Source: JAFGJQ01 sp964586145 (GTDB lineage: Bacteria; Planctomycetota; Phycisphaerae; UBA1845). From it: a DNA stretch of 31,647 bases. This document shows positions 1-8,353 of this stretch, piece by piece (the first letter of the stretch is position 1; each line of letters starts with the position of its first letter). The stretch lies in contig CAZPHH010000056.1 of NCBI GenBank assembly GCA_964586145.1, positions 1 through 31,647 of the forward strand, written 5' to 3'. The position numbers and the translations under genes were made by a program. The notes under the pieces are model-generated. The model did not search any database, was not told where the DNA came from, and saw only the letters and a program-made list of their open reading frames with translations.

Positions 1-800
<800 letters not shown>

Positions 801-1035
801 TTATCGCTTTCCTCACCCTCGCCGAGGCGAAGGTGCGAAATCCGATAGACGAAGGCCTACATCCATAGCGCTCGTAAGGATGCAGGCACGGCCCGGACCT
901 GGCCGGTCCGGACCGTCACACCCAATCGCCGCCGCCCCGGTGCTGTGGCCCCGGGACCGCGCGGCGTTCACCCCCCGCCCGGTTGAGCGCCCGGACGGGC
1001 GGTGTCACATCCTCACGACGAACAACCTGTTCACT

Positions 1036-1046
1036 TGTCAAAGAGC
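1036..1046 (-). promoter_or_regulatory. boxA antitermination element in 16S leader
   Basis: The minus strand reads GCTCTTTGACA, close to the E. coli rrn boxA core TGCTCTTTAACA. It lies downstream of both leader promoters, where NusB/NusE (S10) would load onto the nascent rRNA. The rest of the leader (about 801-1030) is non-coding and rich in dyads, for example around 903-930, but I cannot assign the RNase III stem with confidence. Confidence 0.7.
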
Positions 1047-1077
1047 CGCTCTGGGCACAAACCCGCAGAGCCTTACA

Positions 1078-1105
1078 CTTGTACCGCAAATAACCGGTGT
1101 GTCAA
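1078..1105 (-). promoter_or_regulatory. rRNA promoter P2
   Basis: A second minus-strand promoter lies inside the 16S leader: TTGACA (1105-1100), a 16-bp spacer and TACAAG (1083-1078). It sits some 220 bp downstream of P1 and about 30 bp upstream of the boxA element. Tandem promoters followed by boxA are the usual rRNA operon arrangement. The -10 is weaker than that of P1. Confidence 0.65.
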
Positions 1106-1300
1106 CACCAAAATCCCCGGCCTTTGCGGATTTCGCTCGCGTCGAGCGAAAAAAAGAGCCGACGAATCGCCGGTTCGCATACGCTCCCGATCGAACCCGG
1201 TGGCCGATCGGTGCCGCCGTTACCCTCACAGCGGCCACGCAGCAACCGATTGTCACGTCGACCTCAGCACGGGCCCGCCGACGGGCCCAACAGCAACGTA

Positions 1301-1328
1301 TATATAGCACGTTTTCGCGGCCTGTCAA
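1301..1328 (-). promoter_or_regulatory. rRNA promoter P1
   Basis: On the minus strand a perfect -35 TTGACA (1328-1323) is followed after 16 bp by TATATA (1306-1301). An alternative register gives an 18-bp spacer, because the TA repeat extends to 1299. Transcription would start near 1294, about 490 nt before the 16S gene. No A/T-rich UP element is visible upstream. The proposed plus-strand promoter of the metallophosphoesterase lies back to back with it. Confidence 0.8.
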
Positions 1329-1368
1329 GCGGGTTTTCGGACGAGGCCGCAAGCCCAGGGGCGGGCCC

Positions 1369-1397
1369 TTGGCGCCGGACGCCGTCTGTCCTAACAT
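1369..1397 (+). promoter_or_regulatory. Putative promoter of metallophosphoesterase gene
   Basis: TTGGCG (1369-1374), a 17-bp spacer and TAACAT (1392-1397) precede the ATG at 1421, giving a predicted 5' leader of only about 17 nt that includes the GGAG ribosome site. It diverges from the rRNA promoter P1. Confidence 0.45.
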
Positions 1398-1420
1398 GCT
1401 GTCAAATGGAGTGTTGCAAC

Positions 1421-2377
1421 ATGACCCACCGTCGAATCCCAGTTCCGGGCCTGAAGCGCCTCTTGTATCGGCTGGCCGTCGTATTCATTTCGACCGCAGT
1501 TACCGCAGGGTTGGTCGGCTGCGCCACGGCACTGCCGGGCGATCCCAGCTTCTCATTCGATGCCACCGCCGACGCGAGGATGTTCACCCCGCCCGAGTAT
1601 CCGGGGCGGGAGTATTTCCTCGGCGTCTGCCATGCGATCAGGACCCTCGGCCCGGGTGTCTTCATGATCTCCCCGGGCGATATGGAACCGCCCGCACGCG
1701 TCCGGGCGACACTGGACCAGGTAATGGGGCCGGACTACGCCTGGTACGATGCACCCGGAAACCATGAAGGCGATGCGCCCGAACACATGACCTGGCTCCG
1801 ACAGTACAACGCCGGAGGCAACACTCTTCCCCGAATCGTTCGTTGCGGCCCGCCTGGTGCATCAGAGACGTGCTACTCGTTTGACCACGAAAACACACAT
1901 TTCGTGGCGATCAACCAGTACTTCGATGGCCAGACGGACATGAACCACCCCAACGGCACCGTTTCAGACCCACTTTATGAGTGGCTCGTGGAGGACCTCG
2001 AAAGCACGGACAAGAAGCACATCTTCGTCTTCGGGCATGAGCCCGCGTTCCCCATCTCAGACATGGACAACGGTCGTCTTCGACACGTCGGGAAGTCGTT
2101 GGACCGCGACCCCGAGCGCAGGCATCGCTTCTGGACACTGCTCCGCAAGCACAACGTGACGGCGTTTATCTGCGGCCACACGCACAACGCGTCCGTCGCC
2201 AAGATCAACGGCGTCTGGCAAATCGACGTAGGCCATTCTCGCGGGCGCGGCGATGATGGAGCGCGAAGCACCTTCGCGAAATTCCGCGTCGAGGGTCCGC
2301 ATGTGTGGGTTGATGTCTACCGCGGCGACGAAGCGAATGAGGTCTACACGTTGCGCCACACGGAGCAGCTCCGCTGA
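1421..2377 (+). CDS. Lipoprotein metallophosphoesterase
   Basis: A 318-residue exported calcineurin-like metallophosphoesterase. A basic N-terminus and hydrophobic stretch end in a lipobox LVGC (Cys34), so the protein is probably lipid-anchored outside the cytoplasmic membrane. Metal-site motifs appear in order: DAR (Asp51), GD (86-87), GNHE (113-116), GHEP (His206) and GHTH (252-255). The first motif, normally D-x-H, has Arg in place of His, which may alter the first metal site. The start at 1421 is chosen because GGAG lies 9 nt upstream and the signal peptide begins immediately; the frame stays open upstream but runs into the rRNA leader. The substrate is unknown. The stop TGA directly abuts the stop of the converging methyltransferase gene, with no room for a terminator between them. 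Confidence 0.85.
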   Translation: MTHRRIPVPGLKRLLYRLAVVFISTAVTAGLVGCATALPGDPSFSFDATADARMFTPPEYPGREYFLGVCHAIRTLGPGVFMISPGDMEPPARVRATLDQVMGPDYAWYDAPGNHEGDAPEHMTWLRQYNAGGNTLPRIVRCGPPGASETCYSFDHENTHFVAINQYFDGQTDMNHPNGTVSDPLYEWLVEDLESTDKKHIFVFGHEPAFPISDMDNGRLRHVGKSLDRDPERRHRFWTLLRKHNVTAFICGHTHNASVAKINGVWQIDVGHSRGRGDDGARSTFAKFRVEGPHVWVDVYRGDEANEVYTLRHTEQLR

Positions 2378-3490
2378 TCACGGTCCCCTGACGGCCGCCG
2401 GGGCTTCGTAGACGCGGTACCGGGAATCCTCGGACACGATCCGGCAGGAGCCGAAGACGGCCTTGAGGAGGGCGGGGTAACGCAGGAAGCGATTTGCCAC
2501 GATCCGCAGGATGCCGCCTGGCCGGAGGCGCGCGGCCGCCTCCCTGAACAGCCGCTTCGCCAGACGCGTCTCGGTCTCCACGCCGTGGTGGAACGGCGCG
2601 TTCGAGACGATCGCACCGTAGCCGCCGTCCACGTCGGACAGCACGTCCGAGGCCCACAGCCCGGCGGATAGGCCGTTCAGCTCCACGGTACGCTGCGCGG
2701 CGGCAAGGGCCAGGGCGTCGGAATCCACCATGTCCACGAGGGTGTCCGGCCAGCGACGGGCGAGCCACGTTCCGATGACGCCGCACCCGCATCCGAAGTC
2801 AAGCACGGGACCGGGCAGCGGCCGCTCGAGAGTCTGAAGGAGCATCTGCGTACCGTCGTCCAGTCGCCCATGACTGAACACGCCGGGGTACGACGAGAGC
2901 CGCAGCGGCACGCCTGCCGCTTCGAGGGAGCACTCGACGCCGAAATCTCTCAGATCGGTGGGGCGTGTCTGCCCGCTGGGTTGCTCTGCCGGGCGTTGTG
3001 CCGCAAGAAGCGCGCAGTGTCGGGCGGCATCCAGCGGCTCCGCGTGCCCGAATTCGGCCTCCAGGTCCTGCCGCGCCGATCGAATGCCTCCTCGTTTGGG
3101 CCCGACCAGCAGGATCCGCCCGTCGGGCTCCGTCGCGGCCGACACGCAGGAGAGTAGGAGCCGCAGCCGGTCCCGCCCCTTCGGCAGGTATACGATGGAG
3201 AGGTCGTGCGGTTGGGCCTGCTTGTGATACCAGGCGTCAAAGACGATCGGCCAGCGTCCGGCGGCCAGGTGGCCGGGGATGGGTTTGGGGCATGGCGGGG
3301 CGCCGGCCAGGCGGCAGGCATGGCGGAAGTCGGCATAGTCTGACTGCCACAAGACGATGTCGGCGGCCGGTTGATGATCGTGCAGGACCGGGGCGATCTC
3401 GCCGCCCGGTGAGTCGACGACCAGGACGTTCCGGCCATGCAGGGCGTGGACGTTCCGGAGCAGAAGTTCGCTCGTCGGCTTGAGGTCCAT
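2378..3490 (-). CDS. rsmC: RsmC/RlmG-like rRNA guanine-N2 methyltransferase
   Basis: A 370-residue two-domain SAM-dependent methyltransferase. RsmC methylates G1207 of 16S rRNA in the assembled small subunit, whereas RlmG acts on 23S rRNA; both share this duplicated layout. The N-terminal half (about 1-175) is a degenerate methyltransferase-like domain. The C-terminal half has the RsmC-typical PGVFSHGRLD segment (about 202-211), the SAM-binding glycine motif (LDFGCGCGVIG, about 230-240) and motif IV. Motif IV reads NAPFHHG (297-303) where the family normally has NPPF; the Asn and Phe are kept. AAGGAG lies about 12 nt before the ATG, which is a little far, but no better start is seen. It converges on the metallophosphoesterase gene. 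The choice between RsmC and RlmG is not certain. Confidence 0.8.
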   Translation of the reverse strand: MDLKPTSELLLRNVHALHGRNVLVVDSPGGEIAPVLHDHQPAADIVLWQSDYADFRHACRLAGAPPCPKPIPGHLAAGRWPIVFDAWYHKQAQPHDLSIVYLPKGRDRLRLLLSCVSAATEPDGRILLVGPKRGGIRSARQDLEAEFGHAEPLDAARHCALLAAQRPAEQPSGQTRPTDLRDFGVECSLEAAGVPLRLSSYPGVFSHGRLDDGTQMLLQTLERPLPGPVLDFGCGCGVIGTWLARRWPDTLVDMVDSDALALAAAQRTVELNGLSAGLWASDVLSDVDGGYGAIVSNAPFHHGVETETRLAKRLFREAAARLRPGGILRIVANRFLRYPALLKAVFGSCRIVSEDSRYRVYEAPAAVRGP

Positions 3491-4160
3491 GGGAAGGCCG
3501 GTCTCCTTGGGCCGTTGTGGCCTGGGTTATCGTACTCCCCACGCGTCAGGATTGGCATCCGCCCGGCGATTGGTCGATCGCTTGCAGGAGGGTGAAGTTC
3601 TGCATCACGCTGCGCTGCCATCGCCGGCTGTGCGTAGGATGGCGCCGCCGTCCCGCCCCAGATCCTTCCTTGACTGTCCGCCAGGGCGGATCATCGAGGT
3701 GCCTGTGTGAGGGTCTCGTCCCTTTTTTCAGAGAGCAGACGGGCGTCCATTCTCGTTTGCCGTGCTATATGACGGGTCATTCCCGCATATATCACGGGGT
3801 CGACGCAGCTTCGGGGGCTACCCGCGGAGGCGGTCTGGCGGTCGGCGTCCGGCCAACATGCATCTGCACGGCGGAGCCCGCGGCATCTCGGGGTGGTAGT
3901 CTGCAGCGGGTGGCCGGGTTCGATGCTTCTGGATGCCGGCCTCATTGCGGGCTGGGGTGCTCCGCCGAATTGGACTGCGGGGGAGGAGACGCGAGGGCTT
4001 GGGGCCTTCGCGCGATGGATCGACGCGCAGGCGTGCAAGAGCGGGGTTGGCGCGTTCCCGTGATGCCACGATACTGTCGACGTGGAGGGCAAGGGCTGAC
4101 CTTGCTGACGGGAGGGGGGCTCCGGGCAGGGCAGGGTTGTCCATCGAACATGGTGAGGGC
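3491..4160. other. 670-bp intergenic region, no gene recognised
   Basis: This lies between the divergent rsmC-like and YkgJ-like genes. The open frames present have no recognisable protein character and no ribosome sites. Two dyads stand out: a tight hairpin with arms TCCGCC/GGCGGA at 3677-3690, and a long imperfect one at 3761-3796 (listed separately). Promoters for both flanking genes should be here, but I see no convincing hexamer pair. Confidence 0.5.
3761..3796. repeat. Long imperfect inverted repeat (stem-loop)
   Basis: Arms CGTG-c-TATATG-a-CGGG (3761-3776) and CCCG-CATATA-t-CACG (3782-3796) pair over 14 bp with one mismatch and one bulged A, around a 5-nt loop TCATT. There is no T-run on either side, so it is not a standard terminator. 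It could be an operator, a structured RNA or a REP-like element. No second copy was noticed in the window. Confidence 0.55.
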
Positions 4161-4598
4161 ATGGGATCGATCTGTTGTGAGCATTGCACGGGCGCCTGCT
4201 GCAAGTACCTGGCGTTGCCGCTCGACAAGCCGAAGACTCCGCGGGACTTCGACGACATCCGGTGGTATCTGATGCACCAGGGGGTGACCGTGTTCATCGA
4301 GGATGGGGACTGGTACATCCAGCTTCCGACGGCGTGCCGGCACCTTCGGCCGGACAACCTCTGCGGCACGTATGAGACCCGCCCCAAGATCTGCCGAGAG
4401 TACAAGGCGGGGGACTGCGACTACGCCGGCGGCAACTACGGCTACGACGCGCTTTTCCAGTGCGAAGCCGACCTGGCCTCCTGGTTGCAGAAACGAGCGT
4501 GCAACGGGCGAGGCTCCGGCAGGGCGTCCCCATCGAACGGCAAGAGGAGCGCGGGCTCGCGTGCGCCGACCCGCAGCACCCGACGCGGAGGTCCCTGA
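4161..4598 (+). CDS. YkgJ-type cysteine-cluster (metal-binding) protein
   Basis: 145 residues, first gene of a three-gene run. The N-terminal cysteine cluster CCEHCTGACCKY (residues 5-16), a later CRHL/DNLCGTYETRPKICREY block and a following GDC match the YkgJ/Fe-S-oxidoreductase-type family, proposed to bind zinc or iron. Typical members have eight or more conserved cysteines in this order. The biochemical role of the family is unsettled, so I assign metal binding only. The C-terminal tail (about 110-145) is basic, low complexity and probably disordered. The ATG at 4161 is chosen because it places the Cys cluster at the N-terminus as in the family; the upstream GAGG is close to the start. 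The next gene begins one base after the stop, with its ribosome site inside this gene, suggesting coupled translation. Confidence 0.75.
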   Translation: MGSICCEHCTGACCKYLALPLDKPKTPRDFDDIRWYLMHQGVTVFIEDGDWYIQLPTACRHLRPDNLCGTYETRPKICREYKAGDCDYAGGNYGYDALFQCEADLASWLQKRACNGRGSGRASPSNGKRSAGSRAPTRSTRRGGP

Positions 4599-4599
4599 C

Positions 4600-5349
4600 G
4601 TGGTCCGACGGCAGTGGGGCGGTTTCGTCCCGGCATGGATCGGCCTGGTCGGCCTGACCGGCTGTTTCGGCGGCTCCCTGGCCACAAGCACCGGGCCGCG
4701 GGCGCAGGGCGACTGGTCGGTGGCGGGCACCCAGATGGTTCACGTGGGCGAGGAAGTCCGGTTCAATTTCGTGATCTTCAAGCCCTTCACCCACTATCCG
4801 CTCAACCCGGAGGGAATCGTATCGTACTCGGTTCTCGATCTGGGAGAAGCGAGCATCGTCTCGGAGGCCGGACACAGGGGGCATTTCGAATTCGCGCATC
4901 ATTTTCAGACCCAAACCCCCGGGACGGAGCTACGTGCCCGAGCGACGGCCTACCGGGCAATCGGTCAACGGGACCGGGGTGGGGTTCATGGGGCCTGGAG
5001 GGAATCTCAGGCGACGGAGCCCGATCGGCGCGTGGCGAGCGATACCGTCCGCCTGCGGTTCTATCAGTCCGTCATTGAGCTGGACGTGCCCGCAGCGGCC
5101 GAGCCGCTCGATTTCTCAACCGCGCGGTTGGAGATTCGCAGGTCGGACGGCACGGCCACGTCGGTCTATCAGGATCGGGCTTCGCGGCGAGGATTCACCG
5201 TATCGGGCCCGGAGAACAAGACGTACCGCGTTCGCTACGAACCGATGGCTCGGGAGGTGAACGTCACAGGCACGACGGCGTGGGAGTTTGTCGTGTACGA
5301 CCGCACCGCCCGGCGGCACCGGCAAGAGGGGGATACGGAGACTCCCTGA
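4600..5349 (+). CDS. Lipoprotein of unknown function
   Basis: 249 residues with a GTG start at 4600, fixed by a perfect GGAGG at 4587-4591 with 8-nt spacing. A signal peptide begins VRRQW and ends in the lipobox LTGC (Cys22), predicting a lipid-anchored exported protein. The body has a beta-rich look: alternating hydrophobic strands with GEEVRFNF, IELDVP and TYRVRYEP, but no catalytic motif I recognise. It starts one base after the YkgJ-like gene stops and is followed 34 bp later by the nuclease-like gene, so all three are probably co-transcribed. A domain assignment would need a profile search. Confidence 0.75.
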   Translation: MVRRQWGGFVPAWIGLVGLTGCFGGSLATSTGPRAQGDWSVAGTQMVHVGEEVRFNFVIFKPFTHYPLNPEGIVSYSVLDLGEASIVSEAGHRGHFEFAHHFQTQTPGTELRARATAYRAIGQRDRGGVHGAWRESQATEPDRRVASDTVRLRFYQSVIELDVPAAAEPLDFSTARLEIRRSDGTATSVYQDRASRRGFTVSGPENKTYRVRYEPMAREVNVTGTTAWEFVVYDRTARRHRQEGDTETP

Positions 5350-5383
5350 TCGGCCGGCGTGCGGGGGCAGGGGGGTTTTTGCC

Positions 5384-5890
5384 GTGACGCGACGGCACAT
5401 CCACTATGAGGCGGCCTTCGAGGATTACCTTCGATCCCAGGGCATTCCCTACATTGCGGTCGATGAACAGCGCAAGGTCATTTTCGCCGGGTCCACTGTG
5501 AAATCGTTCGACTTCCTGGTCTACCGGGACTCCCGTCGCAGGTGGATCGTCGACGTGAAAGGACGGCAGTACCCATATGTGACGCGTTCCAGCCGGCGTT
5601 ACTGGGAGAACTGGATCACCCAGTCGGACCTGGACGGCCTGGCCAACTGGCAGGAGGTTTTCGGCGAGGGCTTCGAGGCGATGCTCGTCTTCGCGTACTG
5701 GCTCACGCAGGAAGACGAACGCGTCCCGCCGGTTTACATTCACTCCTGCGGCGACCGTCGCTATGCGTTCCTCTGTGTCGCCCTGGCGGACTACCGGCGT
5801 CATTGCCGGCCCCGCTCCAGGCGGTGGGGGACCGTTACCCTGCCGGTTGCCACCTTCCGACAGGTCGCCTGGCCCATCCAAAGGCTGTGA
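5384..5890 (+). CDS. HYExAFE-type protein, predicted PD-(D/E)XK nuclease fold
   Basis: 168 residues from a GTG start at 5384. The N-terminus reads HYEAAFEDYLRSQGIPYIAVDE (residues 7-28, shown only in part here as HYEAAFEDYL), a signature I associate with a protein family common in planctomycetes. The arrangement E9/E13 in a first helix, then SFDF (Asp43), then a strand WIVDVKGR (Asp57, Lys59) matches the E...D...DxK active-site pattern of PD-(D/E)XK nucleases and Holliday-junction-resolvase-like folds. No signal peptide, so cytoplasmic. The start is chosen because the conserved segment begins immediately; the upstream G-rich stretch may serve as ribosome site. Nuclease activity is inferred from motif spacing only. 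It is the third gene of the 4161-5890 run, but no functional link to the lipoprotein is evident. Confidence 0.65.
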   Translation: MTRRHIHYEAAFEDYLRSQGIPYIAVDEQRKVIFAGSTVKSFDFLVYRDSRRRWIVDVKGRQYPYVTRSSRRYWENWITQSDLDGLANWQEVFGEGFEAMLVFAYWLTQEDERVPPVYIHSCGDRRYAFLCVALADYRRHCRPRSRRWGTVTLPVATFRQVAWPIQRL

Positions 5891-5903
5891 GGAGCGGGGG
5901 CGG

Positions 5904-5931
5904 TTTACCGGCGTGTACCTGTGCGTATAAT
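5904..5931 (+). promoter_or_regulatory. Promoter of small membrane protein cassette
   Basis: TTTACC (5904-5909), a 16-bp spacer and a perfect TATAAT (5926-5931) predict transcription from about 5938. The leader of about 65 nt includes a G-rich/C-rich hairpin near 5953-5968, then GGAAGGA at 5991-5997 before the first gene. Confidence 0.7.
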
Positions 5932-6002
5932 ACGCAGGGGTGAAGCGGAATTGGGGGGCGTGGCCCCCGGGGTGGGGAGTTCAGAACAGCGGAAGGACCG
6001 GA

Positions 6003-6248
6003 ATGCACACGCACGATACGGCAAACGCGGAACCGCAGGTCCCGGGACGGGGCCGACGCCACATAGGGTCCGCTGCGGCTTTGGCACTGCTGACATGCTT
6101 TCAGTGGGCCTCGCCCTTGCTGGCGCAGGAAACCACGGAGCCGCCGGAGCCGAGCAAGCCGGTGTTTCAGTGGCTGTTCGCCCTGGGAATTACGATTGTT
6201 TGCGTGGCCGTCGCGTTCAAGAACCCGCGCCGGTCGCACCTCGGATGA
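6003..6248 (+). CDS. Small membrane protein
   Basis: 81 residues. Ribosome site GGAAGGA (5991-5997) sits 5 nt before the ATG. An N-terminal hydrophobic segment (about 22-39) ends in LLAQE, resembling a signal peptide with cleavage after AQ or a first membrane span. A proline/glutamate-rich linker follows, then a second hydrophobic helix (about 53-70) and a short basic tail, placing the C-terminus in the cytoplasm. No family recognised. It is the first of three small exported or membrane genes that share one promoter. Confidence 0.65.
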   Translation: MHTHDTANAEPQVPGRGRRHIGSAAALALLTCFQWASPLLAQETTEPPEPSKPVFQWLFALGITIVCVAVAFKNPRRSHLG

Positions 6249-6281
6249 CGGGCTTCGATCGAGCCCACCAGGAGAGTGCGC

Positions 6282-6572
6282 ATGTATTCGAAACGCTCGT
6301 TGATTGTGCTGCTCGCGGGAGCGAACATCGTGCTCCTGACCGCACTGTTGTTCAGCGTGACTTCGCCGCCGGCGGCGTTCGCCCAGGTTACACCGGGCCG
6401 CCCGGGCGACTTCATGATGGCCACGGGCAGCGTGACGAACCAGTACGACGCGGTCTACATCATTGACTCGCCTGCCAGGCTTCTGCACTGTTTCATGCCT
6501 GCGCAGAACAAGACTGGTCAGTTGATGCACGCACAAACTCGCAGCCTGGCGAACGACTTCCGCTCGCGCTGA
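6282..6572 (+). CDS. Small anchored protein of the GDY/VID type, copy 1
   Basis: 96 residues. AGGAG at 6270-6274 precedes the ATG at 6282 by 7 nt; a GTG 6 bp upstream is less likely. One N-terminal membrane span (about 6-28) is followed by an exported domain with the pattern GDFMMATGSV...YDAVYIIDS. The same pattern, GDYVMAVGSI...EALYVIDT, occurs in the next gene, so the two are tandem paralogues. From memory such short proteins recur in planctomycetes, but I know no function. After the conserved strands the C-terminal part diverges from copy 2 and lacks its Tyr-rich YYFDF segment, so it may have lost or replaced part of the domain. Confidence 0.65.
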   Translation: MYSKRSLIVLLAGANIVLLTALLFSVTSPPAAFAQVTPGRPGDFMMATGSVTNQYDAVYIIDSPARLLHCFMPAQNKTGQLMHAQTRSLANDFRSR

Positions 6573-6631
6573 CGGCTGCAATGCACGGCGCCGCCTTCGT
6601 GATCGCAGGCGAGCCGCCAGAGGTACGTATT

Positions 6632-6964
6632 ATGAACAGCAAAGACTTCGCAATCGGCGTACTATGCACCACGGCGACCATCCTGCTGGTCGGGCTGCTG
6701 ATTCTGCACAGCCAGGCACAGCCGGCAGGGGCGGCGGGCGTCGGTGTGCAGGCGGGCGACTACGTGATGGCCGTCGGCAGCATCGGCGACCGCACAGAGG
6801 CCCTTTACGTAATCGACACAGCCGTCAACGGCATGAACAGCTACTACTTCGACTTCAAGAGCAATGCTTTCGGCGTGCCGCCGGGCGGGCAGGTCGATCT
6901 CGGTCGTCTGCGGGCCATGGCTCAAAGCGCTGCACCTCCGGCCGCGCCCGGCCGCCGTCCCTGA
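6632..6964 (+). CDS. Small anchored protein of the GDY/VID type, copy 2
   Basis: 110 residues. The ATG at 6632 lies about 7 nt after GAGG. An N-terminal membrane helix (about 7-27) precedes an exported domain with GDYVMAVGSIGDRTEALYVID and then NSYYFDFKSN, suggesting a short antiparallel beta structure. The proline/alanine-rich C-terminus is probably disordered. Paralogous to the preceding gene (59 bp gap) and probably in the same transcript. The stop is followed by about 225 bp of non-coding sequence with a GC-rich hairpin (arms CCCGGT/ACCGGG, 7025-7041) and no T-run, then the converging glycosyltransferase gene. Confidence 0.65.
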   Translation: MNSKDFAIGVLCTTATILLVGLLILHSQAQPAGAAGVGVQAGDYVMAVGSIGDRTEALYVIDTAVNGMNSYYFDFKSNAFGVPPGGQVDLGRLRAMAQSAAPPAAPGRRP

Positions 6965-7189
6965 TCGACGCGTCGGCGAGAGCGCCGAGCGGGTCACACG
7001 GGTCGAACGACTGCACGCCCGGCACCCGGTCGCACACCGGGCCGATCTGTCCTGGACCGGGGTCCCTCCGCAGGATGCCCGGAACGCTCTTTCAGCCCCC
7101 CTTCCGGCCTGAATGCAACATAACATATATTATCGGACGTTATGGCGACAGCGGGGGGCCCGCCTCCTTTGCCGCCGCCAAACCCCGCC

Positions 7190-8353
7190 TCACGTGCCGG
7201 AAACCTGGCATCGCGACTCCGCCACCCGATCGACCGCCGCATCGAGGGCCGCGGTGCGGGCGACAGCATCGTGCATCCCCAGGGCCTCGCGATGCAGCCC
7301 CCCTGCCGCCGCGGGGTCCGGCCTATGCACACAGAGGGCTGTGAGCCGCTCAAACAACTCCGCCTCGTCCGCATACAGGCAGGGGGCGTGGAACTCCGCC
7401 GGGAGGATCTCGCGATAAGAAAGCCGGTCGGGCAACAGCGGCCAGCAGCCCGCCAGCAGGGATTCGACCACGGCGATCCCGAAGGTCTCCTGCAGAGCCG
7501 TGCTGACGACGACCTCCGCCCGGGCCAACCAGGACCAGTACTCCGGGCGGCTTTTCAGGTACCCTGCGTAGAGAATACGCGGCTGGAGGCGTTTCCAGGC
7601 TGCTTCAAACACCGACGGAACCGCCCGAAAGGACTCGCCCGCCAGGACGAGCCGGAAGTCCGTCCCGGACTCGTCCAGGCGGAAGATCGTTCGAAAGAAC
7701 GTCTCCGGATCCTTGTCGTACTCCCAGCGGTGACACCAGAGGATCGTGAGCGGGTCACGCCGTTCCCCTCGGGCTGCCGCGGCCCGCAGCACATCCCCCG
7801 GCGGAGTGTCCACAACGGGCCAGAACACTTCCGCCCGCCCTGCCACCCGCTCCGACAGGCCCGGAGGGACGTGGTCGGGCATCTGTCGCAAGAGGTCCTT
7901 GACGGCCTGGACGAACACGTCCCGGTGCCATGCCGAATTGAACCAGACGGCGTCGGCCGCGAGGCCGGAGGTGAGGTTCGTCAGTCCGAAGTGGTAGTCT
8001 CGGTAATCGTGCTCGGACAGCGGGTAGGTGAGCTGGTTTTCGTGGAAATAGCAGACCATCGGCGTTTGTCGGTACTCGGCGGGCAGCAAGGCGCGCAAGT
8101 CGGCCACGCTCAGCATGTCGCTGGTGAAGAGGACATCGGCTGGTCTGCGGGACGTGGCCAAGGCGTCCGCAAACCACAAGGCGGCCCCCCGCATCCGCCA
8201 TTTCCACTTCCGAGCCGGCATGGTGAGCAACTCGAAGCGGTGACGGCTGCGGGCAACCCAGGCGTCGAGAAACGCCCGATGCGATCCGCCGTAGTACGGC
8301 TCCAGCACCAGGATGCGACGAGACGCCCCGCGTGATGCCTGCTCTGCACTCAT
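7190..8353 (-). CDS. GTDC1/QTMAN-like glycosyltransferase (tRNA-queuosine mannosyltransferase family)
   Basis: 387 residues. The N-terminus LVLEPYYGGSHRAFLDAW followed by TMPARKWKWRMR matches the DUF3524 domain of human GTDC1 (IIEAFYGGSHK, TLPAKKWHWRAR). The downstream YFHENQLTYP, DYHFG and FNSAWH blocks also match. GTDC1 is QTMAN, which adds mannose to queuosine at the wobble base of tRNA-Asp. The C-terminal half is GT-B/GT4-like: WCHRWEYDKDPE, a LAGE strand, and ETFGIAVVESLLAGCWPL as the nucleotide-sugar-binding E-x7-E region. Cytoplasmic. A role in tRNA modification is inference from the family; bacterial members may have another acceptor. The ATG overlaps the stop of the ArsR-type gene as ATGA, so the two are translationally coupled. 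Confidence 0.8.
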   Translation of the reverse strand: MSAEQASRGASRRILVLEPYYGGSHRAFLDAWVARSRHRFELLTMPARKWKWRMRGAALWFADALATSRRPADVLFTSDMLSVADLRALLPAEYRQTPMVCYFHENQLTYPLSEHDYRDYHFGLTNLTSGLAADAVWFNSAWHRDVFVQAVKDLLRQMPDHVPPGLSERVAGRAEVFWPVVDTPPGDVLRAAAARGERRDPLTILWCHRWEYDKDPETFFRTIFRLDESGTDFRLVLAGESFRAVPSVFEAAWKRLQPRILYAGYLKSRPEYWSWLARAEVVVSTALQETFGIAVVESLLAGCWPLLPDRLSYREILPAEFHAPCLYADEAELFERLTALCVHRPDPAAAGGLHREALGMHDAVARTAALDAAVDRVAESRCQVSGT

